Both the position numbers and the translations under genes were made by a program. A stretch of 42,303 nucleotides of DNA, from contig JBLYYE010000018.1 of the NCBI GenBank assembly GCA_048549915.1, positions 1-42,303 on the forward strand, given 5' to 3'. Numbering within the stretch: the first letter of the stretch is position 1; every line of letters starts with the position of its first letter. This stretch comes from LSUCC0057 sp048549915 (GTDB lineage: Bacteria > Pseudomonadota > Gammaproteobacteria > Pseudomonadales > Porticoccaceae). Positions 8,422-16,493 of this stretch are shown in pieces. The notes below the pieces were generated by a model that was not told the origin of the DNA, did no database searches, and saw only the letters and a program-made list of their open reading frames with translations.

Positions 8422-11400
8422 TCTGACGTTCTCCTTTTGGATCGTAGAAGACCGAGCCAGTGACTTCGGCTTCTACTGTAGTTCCATCGCTCAGTGGGAA
8501 GTAAACCTTTTCCCCCACTCGCGACAACCCGCCTTTAATGACGCCCAAGGCAATTGAGCGACCTAGGCACGCGCTGTAGTAGCTAGATGTAACATGCCCG
8601 ACCATAGTCATAGGGATGCTCTGCTTGGGATCGCGCACAGCCTGAGCACCCTCTGGTAAAACTCGCTGAGGATCGGTGGTTAGCAAGCCAACAAATTCTT
8701 TGCGGTCCTCTTTTTGGTTGTCCGGCCGCGTCCACGAGCGCTTGCCAATATAACTGAACTCTTTAGTTTTACCGACAATCCAGTTCATATCCATATCTTG
8801 AGGAGAGACCGAACCATCAGTATCTTGCCCAGCGATAATGAAGCCTTTTTCAGCGCGCAACACATGCATAGTCTCAGTGCCGTAAGGAGTGATATCAAAC
8901 TCCTGGCCGGCAGCCATCACCTGCTCCCAAACATAGAGGCCGTAGTTGGCTTGCACGTTGATCTCAAAAGAGAGTTCGCCGGTAAAGCTGATGCGAAATA
9001 CTCGCGCCTCTACACCTGCCACTGACATAGTCTTCCAGCTCATATACGGGAAGCTGTCGTTACTGACATCGCTGTCACCGACCAATTTCTCGAGAACTTT
9101 GCGGCTGTTGGGGCCTGAGATAGTCATAGTTGCCCAGTGATCGGTGACACTGGTGAAATAGACCTCTAGCTCTGGCCACTCCGTCTGTTGGCACAACTCT
9201 AACCACTCGAGAACTCCGGCGGCTCCACCGGATGTGGTGGTCATAATGAAGTGGTTGTCATTGACGCAGGAGGTCACCCCGTCGTCAAAGATCATGCCGT
9301 CCTCTTTACACATAATGCCGTAGCGGCAGCGCCCAGGTGCAAGTTTGCTCCAGGGGTTGGTGTAGATGCGGTTGAGGAACTCGCGCGCATCTTTACCTTG
9401 GATATCAATTTTTCCTAGAGTCGAGGCGTCCAAAATGCCGACACTTTGACGGGTCGCCAAACACTCGCGATCGAGTGTTTGCTGCATAGTTTCGCCAGGG
9501 CGCGGGAAATACCAGGGGCGTTTCCACTGCCCCACATCTTCAAATTTAGCTCCATTTTCCAGGTGCCAGCGATGCATTGCAGTAAATCGCGCAGGATCAA
9601 AAAGGTGGCCTGCATCCCTGCCGGCGAGTGCACCAAAGGTCACTGGGGTATACATCGGGCGGAAAATGGTCGTACCGGTCTCGGCTATGCTCTGATTGAG
9701 TGCCTTGGCGAGAATCGCCATACCATTGATGTTCGAGGTCTTGCCTTGATCGGTACCAAAACCGAGCGCGGTATAGCGCTTTACGTGCTCGATAGATTCA
9801 AAGCCTTCGCGAGCAGCCAACTCAATCCCTGCTGCTGTCACATCATTTTGATAATCGACAAACTGCTTGGGAGCTCGGCTAGTTGGGCGAGTGTGTGGCA
9901 CATGGTAGAGCGCTGCTGCAGGCTGCTGTTGCAGATCTTCAGTAACCGGAATCAAATTCTCTTCGCAGGTTGTGGAACAGCCGAGCTCCTGCAGTGCAGT
10001 GCTGGCAGTTTTTACGGCGTCAGCAAACAGGGCGCCGAGAGAATAAATACCGTTGACACCGCCCGCTACGAGCTGATTTTGAACTGTGGCGCCGGGCACA
10101 AAGCCGGCTATATCTTCCCGCCAAACCGGCTTGCTGGTAGTGTGGCAAGAGAGATGGACTACTGGGCTCCAACCGCCAGAGCTAGCGACAGTATCGCAAT
10201 CAATCGTTTGCGTTTCACCGACAATTTCACTGCCCTGCGCATGGTTGTCGCCAATTTTGATCGGCGCCACTAGAGCTGCACAGACGCGCTTTTTACCTTT
10301 GACGTCGATCACTGCACTGCCTGTAATGACATTTATACCGAGCGCTCTGGCGCGGCTGGCGAGTTCACCTTGAGACTCTGGGCGGACATCTACCACGGCG
10401 GCTACTTCGCGACCGGCTTCATACCAGTCTATTGCCGCCTGGTAGCCGTCATCATTGGTGGTCATCACCAGCAACTTTTTACCCGGCACTACCGCGTAAC
10501 GGTTTATATAGGTTGAGACTGCCGATGCCAGCATACAACCGGGAACGTCATTATTGCCAAATACCAACGGGCGCTCGAGCGCTCCCGTGGCCAAAATAAC
10601 CCGCTCGGCGCGGATGCGGTGCAAACGTTGGCGCGACTGCAGTGGGCTGCAATCGCCGAGATGGTCAGTGCGTTGCTCAACTGCGCCAATGAAGTTTTGA
10701 TCGTAGTAACCAAACGCTGTGGTGCGGGGCAAGAGTGTGAAGTCGGGCTCACTGGCGAGTGCAGCGAGTGTGCTTGCAACCCAATCAGACGCGGGGGCAT
10801 CATTGATTAGCTGCTTGCTGGCAAGCAGCGAGCCACCGAGCTCACTCTGCTCGTCGAGCACCAATAGTCTCAAACCGCTTCCGCGCAGAGCTAAAGCGGC
10901 TGCGAGCCCGGCGGGGCCGCCGCCAACAATCAAGACATCGCAGTGATGATTGAACTTGTCGTAGCTGTCTGGATCGCGGCTGCCCGGCACTTTGCCAAAG
11001 CCTGCAGCCTTGCGGATAAATTTCTCATAAGTCATCCACAGACTTTGTGGCTGCATGAAGGTCTTGTAATAAAAACCGACGGGCATCATGGCGCCACCTA
11101 TTTTGCCTACGGCACCCATGACATCGAAGTCGACATTGGGCCAGCCAGCCACAGAGGAGGCTTCCAAGCCATCGTAGAGCTCTGCTTGGGTTGCGCGTAT
11201 ATTGGGCACGGTAGTGGCCGGGCTGCTGCCCACTTGCAAAATTGCATTGGGCTCTTCGGCTCCCGCGGCAACAATGCCTCGCGGACGAGCATATTTGAAA
11301 CTGCGCCCTACCACATCGACGCCATTGGCCAGCAAGGCTGAGGCAATGGTATCCCCCTCATAGCCTTTGTAGCTGTGACCATTAAAGGTGAAAGTAAGGG

Positions 11401-11452
11401 CTTTATCGCGGTTGAGGCGGCCGCCGTTATCGATACGATTTGTCTGGCTCAT
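8414..11452 (-). CDS. soxA: Sarcosine oxidase alpha subunit
   Basis: 1012-residue large subunit, full length for the family. The N-terminal ferredoxin-like Fer2_4 domain (about 10-110) carries F-N-G-H-S-Y-K-G-Y-E-G-D-T. A dinucleotide-binding oxidoreductase domain starts at about residue 172 with V-L-I-V-G-G-G-P-A-G-L-A-A. The C-terminal third (about 630-1000) is a GcvT/aminomethyltransferase-like folate-binding domain. It contains G-I-L-D-A-S-T-L-G-K-I-D-I-Q-G and the E-x-G-F-I-I-A-G-Q-D-T-D-G-S segment that holds tetrahydrofolate for formation of 5,10-methylene-THF. The start overlaps the soxD stop by four bases (ATGA). Long antisense open frames inside this gene are shadows. Confidence 0.96.
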   Translation of the reverse strand: MSQTNRIDNGGRLNRDKALTFTFNGHSYKGYEGDTIASALLANGVDVVGRSFKYARPRGIVAAGAEEPNAILQVGSSPATTVPNIRATQAELYDGLEASSVAGWPNVDFDVMGAVGKIGGAMMPVGFYYKTFMQPQSLWMTYEKFIRKAAGFGKVPGSRDPDSYDKFNHHCDVLIVGGGPAGLAAALALRGSGLRLLVLDEQSELGGSLLASKQLINDAPASDWVASTLAALASEPDFTLLPRTTAFGYYDQNFIGAVEQRTDHLGDCSPLQSRQRLHRIRAERVILATGALERPLVFGNNDVPGCMLASAVSTYINRYAVVPGKKLLVMTTNDDGYQAAIDWYEAGREVAAVVDVRPESQGELASRARALGINVITGSAVIDVKGKKRVCAALVAPIKIGDNHAQGSEIVGETQTIDCDTVASSGGWSPVVHLSCHTTSKPVWREDIAGFVPGATVQNQLVAGGVNGIYSLGALFADAVKTASTALQELGCSTTCEENLIPVTEDLQQQPAAALYHVPHTRPTSRAPKQFVDYQNDVTAAGIELAAREGFESIEHVKRYTALGFGTDQGKTSNINGMAILAKALNQSIAETGTTIFRPMYTPVTFGALAGRDAGHLFDPARFTAMHRWHLENGAKFEDVGQWKRPWYFPRPGETMQQTLDRECLATRQSVGILDASTLGKIDIQGKDAREFLNRIYTNPWSKLAPGRCRYGIMCKEDGMIFDDGVTSCVNDNHFIMTTTSGGAAGVLEWLELCQQTEWPELEVYFTSVTDHWATMTISGPNSRKVLEKLVGDSDVSNDSFPYMSWKTMSVAGVEARVFRISFTGELSFEINVQANYGLYVWEQVMAAGQEFDITPYGTETMHVLRAEKGFIIAGQDTDGSVSPQDMDMNWIVGKTKEFSYIGKRSWTRPDNQKEDRKEFVGLLTTDPQRVLPEGAQAVRDPKQSIPMTMVGHVTSSYYSACLGRSIALGVIKGGLSRVGEKVYFPLSDGTTVEAEVTGSVFYDPKGERQNV

Positions 11453-11745
11453 AGTGAATTTTCTCCGCCATTGGTCGGCGCTTGCTCACCCATTTTGTAA
11501 ACCTGTTCAATTTCATAGGTCACGGTGTTGCGAGCCACATTGAAAAATTTGCGACAGCCAGCGGCGTGAAACCACATCTCACGGTGGCTGCCTTTTATGT
11601 TTTTGCGATGAAACAAGTATTTGCCCCACTCTTCGTCGCTGAGGCTTTCAGGTTCTAGCGGCCGAGTGATATGCGCTTCACCGGCATAGTGATACTCTTC
11701 TTCTTCGCGCTTTTCGCCGCAGTAAGGGCAGTGTATGAGTAACAT
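11449..11745 (-). CDS. soxD: Sarcosine oxidase delta subunit (zinc-binding)
   Basis: 98-residue small subunit that binds one zinc ion and helps hold the heterotetramer together. The zinc ligands seen in this family are present: Cys6 and Cys9 in H-C-P-Y-C-G, and His60 and Cys64 in F-H-A-A-G-C-R-K-F-F. The W-F-H-A-x-G-C-R-x-F-F-N-V-x-R-N-T stretch is a SoxD signature. It sits between soxB and soxA, 17 bases after soxB, with an ATGA overlap into soxA. Confidence 0.95.
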   Translation of the reverse strand: MLLIHCPYCGEKREEEEYHYAGEAHITRPLEPESLSDEEWGKYLFHRKNIKGSHREMWFHAAGCRKFFNVARNTVTYEIEQVYKMGEQAPTNGGENSL

Positions 11746-11762
11746 ATTGTCTCCTTGCTTGG

Positions 11763-13013
11763 TTAGTGCGCGACACCGGCTGCGCCGTGTTCATCAATTA
11801 AGTGACCGCTGATAAAGCGATCGATGTGGAATGGTTTTGCCAGCGGATGGGGGTCGTCTTTCGCCACAGTATGAGCAAAAACATGGCCCGAGCCCGGAGT
11901 GGCTTTAAAGCCGCCGGTGCCCCAACCACAGTTAAAATAGAGCCCTTCTATATGCGTTTTACTGATAATCGGGCAGGCATCTGGGGTTGTATCGACAACA
12001 CCTCCCCAGTGACGGTTGAGGCGCACGCGGCTGACAATTGGAAACATCTCAATAATGGCAGCGATGGTGTGCTCGATTACCGGGAATGAGCCGCGCTGAC
12101 CATAGCCGACATAACTGTCGATTCCGGCCCCAATCACAAGGTCGCCTTTGTCCGACTGGCTCATGTACGCGTGTACGTGATTAGACATCACCACGGTATC
12201 TAGGCACGGCTTAATCGGCTCTGAGACCATCGCCTGAAGTGGGTGAGACTCAATGGGCAGTGACATGTTGACCATCTTGGCCAGCTCGCCAGAGTTGCCG
12301 GCGGCAACACAGCCTATTTTGCGGGCGCCTATGAAACCTTTATTGGTCTCTACTCCCTCAACTTTACCTGCGTTAACGCGTATACCGGTTACTTCGCACT
12401 CTTGGATAAGATCGACACCGAGCTGATCGGCCGCTCTGGCGTATCCCCAAGCGACCGCATCGTGGCGTGCGGTGCCTCCACGCGGCTGCCAGCTGGCCCC
12501 CAATACCGGGTAGCGAGCAGTTTCCGAGCAGTCTAAGATAGGGACTAACTTTTGCACTTCAGCCGTGTGCAGAAGTTCACTGTCGATACCATTGAGGCGG
12601 TTGGCGTTCACTCGGCGCTCAATGTCGCGCATATCCTGCAAGGTGTGGCCTAAATTAAGCACGCCTCGCTGGCTGAACATCAGATTGTAATTAAGATCTT
12701 GAGCCAAACCTTCCCAGAGCTGCATTGCGTGCTCGTAAAGATGGGCCGACTCATCCCACAAGTAGTTAGAGCGAACGATCGTCGTATTTCGCGCAGTGTT
12801 GCCCCCGCCCAGATAGCCCTTTTCGACGACGGCCACATTGGTAATGCCGTGCACTTTAGCCAAGTAGTAGGCAGTCGCCAAACCGTGGCCGCCACCACCG
12901 ATTATAATGACGTCGTAGACTTTCTTCGGAGTTGGATTGCGCCAGACTCTCTGCCAATTTTCATGGTAGCTAAGCGCGTGCTTGAGCAGCCCGAATCCTG
13001 AGTAGTTATTCAT
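11763..13013 (-). CDS. soxB: Sarcosine oxidase beta subunit
   Basis: 416-residue flavoprotein subunit that dehydrogenates sarcosine. The FAD-binding Rossmann motif V-I-I-I-G-G-G-G-H-G lies at about residues 35-44, followed by V-V-E-K-G. His184 in G-G-T-A-R-H-D-A-V-A-W is at the position expected for covalent FMN attachment in sarcosine oxidase. The C-terminal part carries C-G-W-G-T-G-G-F-K-A-T-P-G-S-G, typical of DAO-family proteins. It is the first gene of the operon; its promoter must lie in 13014-13222, shared with the divergent regulator. With a regulator of the GbdR/SouR type beside it, the operon fits the last step of glycine betaine/creatine breakdown. Companion genes for dimethylglycine demethylation or C1-folate processing are not in the window. 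Confidence 0.96.
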   Translation of the reverse strand: MNNYSGFGLLKHALSYHENWQRVWRNPTPKKVYDVIIIGGGGHGLATAYYLAKVHGITNVAVVEKGYLGGGNTARNTTIVRSNYLWDESAHLYEHAMQLWEGLAQDLNYNLMFSQRGVLNLGHTLQDMRDIERRVNANRLNGIDSELLHTAEVQKLVPILDCSETARYPVLGASWQPRGGTARHDAVAWGYARAADQLGVDLIQECEVTGIRVNAGKVEGVETNKGFIGARKIGCVAAGNSGELAKMVNMSLPIESHPLQAMVSEPIKPCLDTVVMSNHVHAYMSQSDKGDLVIGAGIDSYVGYGQRGSFPVIEHTIAAIIEMFPIVSRVRLNRHWGGVVDTTPDACPIISKTHIEGLYFNCGWGTGGFKATPGSGHVFAHTVAKDDPHPLAKPFHIDRFISGHLIDEHGAAGVAH

Positions 13014-13078
13014 ATTGAGTCTTCCGTTAATATGGGGAGTTAGACCGCGTTTTGAAACAGTTTTTCAACGCTATATTG

Positions 13079-13094
13079 AGCAACTAAGCAGCCA
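13079..13094 (-). promoter_or_regulatory. Candidate sigma-54-type promoter element upstream of soxB
   Basis: Read on the - strand, TGGCTGCTTAGTTGCT has GG and GC separated by exactly ten bases, plus the YTGGC and TTGCW ends of the RpoN -24/-12 consensus. The three bases after TGGC deviate from consensus. It lies about 65 bases upstream of the soxB start. AraC-type regulators normally work with sigma-70, so this could be a chance match. Predicted from sequence only. Confidence 0.3.
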
Positions 13095-13134
13095 GGATAG
13101 ATAGAAGATTAGTGACTATTTTTCGGTACGAATG

Positions 13135-13158
13135 CGACATTTAAACGCCAGAATGTCG
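13135..13158. promoter_or_regulatory. Inverted repeat CGACATT-N10-AATGTCG: candidate operator between soxB and its regulator
   Basis: Two exact 7-base arms at 13135-13141 and 13152-13158 lie between the divergent soxB and the AraC/GlxA-type regulator. Each arm contains a TGTCG core. Characterised regulators of this subfamily, such as Pseudomonas ArgR, bind half-sites with a TGTCG core. The site would lie roughly 120 bases upstream of soxB and 65 bases upstream of the regulator start. Binding is inferred. Confidence 0.4.
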
Positions 13159-13222
13159 TTTTTATACCGGTTGAGCGGCAAGGATGTTGTATGAAGGTGA
13201 CTTCACATCTAATATGGGGCAT

Positions 13223-14206
13223 ATGTCAGAATCCAATATTGCCACTCCACAACTCTCTGTGGGCATCATCTTGCTGCCCTATTTCACCCTGTCGCCGTTT
13301 GCTGCCTTCGTCGACACCCTGCGCCTGGCCGGTGACAAGGATGATTTGAGTCAACAGGTTAACTGTCGCTGGACGATTATGAGTCCCAGCAATGATGAGG
13401 TGGAGTCTAGCTGTGGCGTAAAAATAAAACCTTGGGAGTCGCTGCGAGACCCGAGCGAATTTGACTACGTTGTGGTGGTGGGTGGATTGCTGCATCGCGG
13501 GCCAACAGTCAGTCAAGCTGTCATTAATTACCTGCAACTCGCCTCAAAAAAGCAGGTTGCTCTAGTGGGGCTGTGCACTGGCACAATGGCACTGATCCGC
13601 GCCGGTTTAATGGAAAACCGACGCTGCTGTGTCAGCTGGTTCCACTACAAAGATTTCCTGGCCGAAAAAGCAGCGGTTACATTGGTAGCCGATCAACTCT
13701 ACATTGATGACGGAGACAGAATTACCTGCGCCGGCGGCACTGTGACTGCCGAGTTGGCCAGCTCAATAGTTGAGCGCCACCTAGGATTGGCGTCGGCGCG
13801 CAAAAGTTTGCGCATATTAGTTGTCGATCAATCGCGCCCTGCCAATACGCCTCAGCCACAGCCAGCCAGTGCCGGTTACCAGGTGACCAACAAGTGGGTG
13901 AAGCGCGCCCTGCTACTTCTCGAGCAAAACATGAGCCGCCCTCTGTCTACACAAGCCATCGCCGACCGCTTGAGCTTATCTAAACGCCAAATAGAGAGAT
14001 TATTTATCCAGGAGACCGGTGATAGTGTTCAAAAGCTCTATCGTAAAATAAGACTGGGTTATGGGCTTTGGTTGCTGCAAAACTCTGATCGATCGATCAC
14101 CGATATTGCGGCAGAGTGTGGGTTCACTGATACCGCGCATTTCTCGCGTGCGTTCCGCGCCGAATTTGATAAGCAGCCCTCGCAGTTGAGGGGCAAAAGG
14201 CTCTGA
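13223..14206 (+). CDS. AraC/GlxA-family regulator, probable activator of the sox operon (GbdR/SouR-like)
   Basis: About 327 residues with two domains. An N-terminal DJ-1/PfpI (class I glutamine amidotransferase-like) ligand domain reads V-G-I-I-L-L-P-Y-F-T-L-S-P-F through V-A-L-V-G-L-C-T-G-T-M-A-L. A C-terminal AraC double HTH contains A-I-A-D-R-L-S-L-S-K-R-Q-I-E-R-L-F and I-A-A-E-C-G-F-T-D-T-A-H-F-S-R-A-F. This architecture matches GbdR, SouR, CdhR and ArgR, which sense betaine, sarcosine, carnitine and arginine. The divergent position next to soxBDAG makes sarcosine or dimethylglycine a plausible ligand (inference). The start is uncertain: ATG 13184 would add 13 unsupported residues and ATG 13214 three. 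I prefer 13223, where the family-like sequence begins. Confidence 0.85.
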   Translation: MSESNIATPQLSVGIILLPYFTLSPFAAFVDTLRLAGDKDDLSQQVNCRWTIMSPSNDEVESSCGVKIKPWESLRDPSEFDYVVVVGGLLHRGPTVSQAVINYLQLASKKQVALVGLCTGTMALIRAGLMENRRCCVSWFHYKDFLAEKAAVTLVADQLYIDDGDRITCAGGTVTAELASSIVERHLGLASARKSLRILVVDQSRPANTPQPQPASAGYQVTNKWVKRALLLLEQNMSRPLSTQAIADRLSLSKRQIERLFIQETGDSVQKLYRKIRLGYGLWLLQNSDRSITDIAAECGFTDTAHFSRAFRAEFDKQPSQLRGKRL

Positions 14207-14215
14207 GGCGGGCAT

Positions 14216-14245
14216 AAAAAAACCCACCTCTAGGAGGTGGGTTTT
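14216..14245 (-). terminator. Rho-independent terminator of tRNA-Lys, possibly bidirectional
   Basis: Perfect stem CCCACCTC/GAGGTGGG (14223-14230 and 14234-14241) with a TAG loop. On the - strand it is followed by seven T, eleven bases after the CCA end of tRNA-Lys. On the + strand it is followed by TTTTC, so it may also stop transcription from the AraC-type regulator that ends at 14206. Confidence 0.88.
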
Positions 14246-14252
14246 CTGTATA

Positions 14253-14328
14253 TGGTGGGCCGTGATGGGCTCGAACCATCGACCAATTGGTTAAAAGCCA
14301 ACTGCTCTACCAACTGAGCTAACGGCCC
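14253..14328 (-). tRNA. tRNA-Lys, anticodon UUU
   Basis: The 76-base sequence folds as a standard cloverleaf on the - strand. The acceptor stem GGGCCGT pairs with ACGGCCC, the discriminator is A and the 3' CCA is encoded. The D-arm is GCTC-AGTTGGTA-GAGC. The anticodon loop reads C-T-TTT-A-A, giving anticodon UUU. The T-arm contains GGTTCGAGCCC. It has its own promoter (14344-14371) and terminator. tRNA-Lys directly after queC is also the pseudomonad arrangement. Confidence 0.97.
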
Positions 14329-14343
14329 TCAGAAGTGGAGCGC

Positions 14344-14371
14344 ATTTTACGCGTCGAGCGATAAATTTCAA
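14344..14371 (-). promoter_or_regulatory. Sigma-70 promoter of tRNA-Lys
   Basis: On the - strand, TTGAAA (14371-14366), a 16-base spacer and TAAAAT (14349-14344) are followed by a GC-rich discriminator GCGCTCC. Such a discriminator is typical of stringently controlled stable-RNA promoters. The -10 hexamer ends 15 bases before the mature tRNA 5' end. Confidence 0.72.
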
Positions 14372-14411
14372 CCCTTTTGAGCGCTTTAAATTAAGTTTAT
14401 CTTGTACTTTT

Positions 14412-15101
14412 TTATACCGCCGCCTGGTAGCGAGTCGGATCGCTCAAACCTGCCTTGGCAAAGCCGTCGCTGCGCAACCTGCAGCTGTCACAACGGCCGC
14501 AGGCGCGCCCACCGTCATCTGCTTGATAGCAACTAACTGTGTAAGCGTAATCAACGCCCAGTGAGCAACCCAGTGCGATAATTTGATCTTTACCCAAATC
14601 CAATAGAGGCGTTTCGATGTGTTGAACTCGACCTTCTACACCCGCTTTGGTCGCCAAGTTGGCCAGTGCGACAAACGCATCGATGAACGCGGGCCGGCAG
14701 TCCGGGTAGCCTGAGTAGTCAACCGCATTGACACCGATAAAAATGTGGTCTGCACCAACTACCTCGGCAACACCCAGGGCGAGTGAGAGAAAAATAGTAT
14801 TGCGCGCTGGCACGTAGGTAACCGGGATACCCTGACCACCCGATTCTGGCACAGCGATAGCCGAGTCGGTCAGCGCCGAGCCGCCGATACCGCTCATGTC
14901 TATAGTGATAATTTGATGGCGAGCCACCTGCGCCGCGTTGGCTATCCGCTCTGCGGCGGCCAGCTCGCTGCGGTGGCGTTGACCATAGTCGAACGCAACC
15001 GTATAACATTCAAAACCGCGTTGTTGTGCCACAGCTAAAACTGTCGCCGAATCGAGACCGCCAGAGAGCAGAACAACGGCTTTGGGCTTGATCTCAGACA
15101 C
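14412..15101 (-). CDS. queC: QueC, 7-cyano-7-deazaguanine (preQ0) synthase
   Basis: 229-residue ATP-dependent enzyme converting 7-carboxy-7-deazaguanine (CDG) to preQ0 in queuosine biosynthesis. The PP-loop L-L-S-G-G-L-D-S-A-T-V-L (residues 11-22) binds ATP, and the zinc site is Cys191, Cys201, Cys204 and Cys207. The central N-A-V-D-Y-S-G-Y-P-D-C-R-P segment is also diagnostic. The start overlaps the end of queE by eight bases, so the two are translationally coupled and supply consecutive steps of the pathway. Confidence 0.97.
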   Translation of the reverse strand: MSEIKPKAVVLLSGGLDSATVLAVAQQRGFECYTVAFDYGQRHRSELAAAERIANAAQVARHQIITIDMSGIGGSALTDSAIAVPESGGQGIPVTYVPARNTIFLSLALGVAEVVGADHIFIGVNAVDYSGYPDCRPAFIDAFVALANLATKAGVEGRVQHIETPLLDLGKDQIIALGCSLGVDYAYTVSCYQADDGGRACGRCDSCRLRSDGFAKAGLSDPTRYQAAV

Positions 15102-15744
15102 CCTGCTTATCTCCCCAAATCACTTTATGTTGTTGCAACTGCAATCTCACCGGGACTCTGTCGGCCAGGATCCACTCTGCCAGCTCAGCGGGATCTAGTT
15201 CGCCCTGGCTTGGTGAAAAATGGACTGCCGCCACACGCTCGACTAACTTGTAACGATCCAAGGCAAGTCTTGCCCACTCGTAGTCAGCTCGATCGCAGAG
15301 GACAAATTTGACTTCGTCGCAAGGCTTGAGGTGCGGGATATTTTCGTAAAGATTGCGATGCTGCTCACCTGAGGCGGGTGTTTTTAGATCGAGCACTACC
15401 CTGACCCGAGTGTCTACAGTATCGATGGGTAGAGCACCGCTGGTCTCAATAGAAAGATTCAGTCCCGCGTCAGCAAGCGCTTTCATAAAAGGCAGAACAT
15501 TGGGCTGGGCGAGTGGTTCGCCACCGGTAATACAGACATCACTACAGCGGTAATCGAGCACGCGTTCTATTAATTGCTCAAGCTTATGGCGCTCTCCGCC
15601 CTCAAAGGCATAGGCCGTATCACAGTAGTTACAGCGCAGTGGACAACCAGTGAGACGGACAAACACAGTCGGTTTGCCGGCACTCAGCGACTCACCCTGT
15701 ATAGAGTGAAAAACTTCTGTGATACGAAGTGACGAGGACTCCAT
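15094..15744 (-). CDS. queE: QueE, 7-carboxy-7-deazaguanine synthase (radical SAM)
   Basis: 216-residue radical SAM enzyme making CDG from 6-carboxy-tetrahydropterin. The 4Fe-4S site is Cys34-x3-Cys38-x2-Cys41 in T-G-C-P-L-R-C-N-Y-C-D-T, and the SAM-binding I-T-G-G-E-P-L-A-Q motif follows. The N-terminal E-V-F-H-S-I-Q-G-E-S is the QueE signature. It lies eight bases downstream of cpoB and overlaps queC. queD is not in the window. Confidence 0.96.
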   Translation of the reverse strand: MESSSLRITEVFHSIQGESLSAGKPTVFVRLTGCPLRCNYCDTAYAFEGGERHKLEQLIERVLDYRCSDVCITGGEPLAQPNVLPFMKALADAGLNLSIETSGALPIDTVDTRVRVVLDLKTPASGEQHRNLYENIPHLKPCDEVKFVLCDRADYEWARLALDRYKLVERVAAVHFSPSQGELDPAELAEWILADRVPVRLQLQQHKVIWGDKQGV

Positions 15745-15752
15745 GAAGCGGC

Positions 15753-16490
15753 TTAGAAATTGTCGCGCAAATAAGCGCGCGCTTTAATCGCAGTACCATC
15801 ATCGCCGCCAGCCAGCTCAGTAAAGAGCTGTTTTGCCAACTCCCGATCGCCGCTTTCAGCATAGATTTTTGCCAACTTAAATTTAGCATCAACCGCTTTA
15901 GCGTGATCAGAGTGATTTTTCAGAATGACACTAAAAGCATCCTCTGCACCACTGCGATTGCCCCGCAGCAGAGCAATTTCGCCGAGCCAGTACCATGCAT
16001 TGGCGGTATAAGGGCTGCCCGGATAGCGATCGATATGTTGCTGATAAGCCTCTGCGGCAGAATCGATATCGCGCTGTTTCAAGAGTAGATCCGTTGCCGC
16101 CGAGTAGTCAGCCTCGACTGCAGCCAGCTCTACCTCAGTGAGTGCGGGCAGCTGGTTGGTCGATGAGTCAACCTCTTCACTGGCCCCTGAGGCGCTGCTC
16201 GCCACAGCCGCCAGGCGACGATCTAAATCCAGATAATCGCCCTCTTGCTGCAGCTGCACTTTGTTGATTGTATAGCTGAGCTGTTCAACTAAACCGCGCA
16301 GCTGGCGCACCTCTTCTTGGAGCACCTGGAGCTGATAAAAAGAGTCGCCCGCAGGCGTTGTCGCAGCCTGCTCGACACGCTGTTGTTGGGCAATATCAAC
16401 AATCTGTGCCTGACTGAGCGCAATGTTGGGCAACAGCGCCCCGCCACCAAAGATTAGCGCAGCGACCAGTAATTTATCTCCAGTGGGCAT
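15753..16490 (-). CDS. cpoB: CpoB (YbgF), Tol-Pal-associated periplasmic TPR protein
   Basis: 245 residues. An N-terminal signal peptide (about 1-27, hydrophobic stretch L-L-V-A-A-L-I-F-G-G-G-A-L-L-P) is followed by a short coiled-coil trimerisation segment (about 48-85, rich in Q, L and E). A C-terminal set of tetratricopeptide repeats (about 120-245) contains S-P-Y-T-A-N-A-W-Y-W-L-G-E and A-V-D-A-K-F-K-L-A-K-I-Y. CpoB couples peptidoglycan synthesis by PBP1B to outer-membrane constriction with Tol-Pal. It lies three bases after pal, the normal position. Confidence 0.93.
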   Translation of the reverse strand: MPTGDKLLVAALIFGGGALLPNIALSQAQIVDIAQQQRVEQAATTPAGDSFYQLQVLQEEVRQLRGLVEQLSYTINKVQLQQEGDYLDLDRRLAAVASSASGASEEVDSSTNQLPALTEVELAAVEADYSAATDLLLKQRDIDSAAEAYQQHIDRYPGSPYTANAWYWLGEIALLRGNRSGAEDAFSVILKNHSDHAKAVDAKFKLAKIYAESGDRELAKQLFTELAGGDDGTAIKARAYLRDNF

Positions 16491-16493
16491 AAA

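Noticed and set aside
9446..10273. 275-residue + strand open frame inside soxA
   Set aside because: Antisense shadow of a well-supported gene; no ribosome site or recognisable domain.
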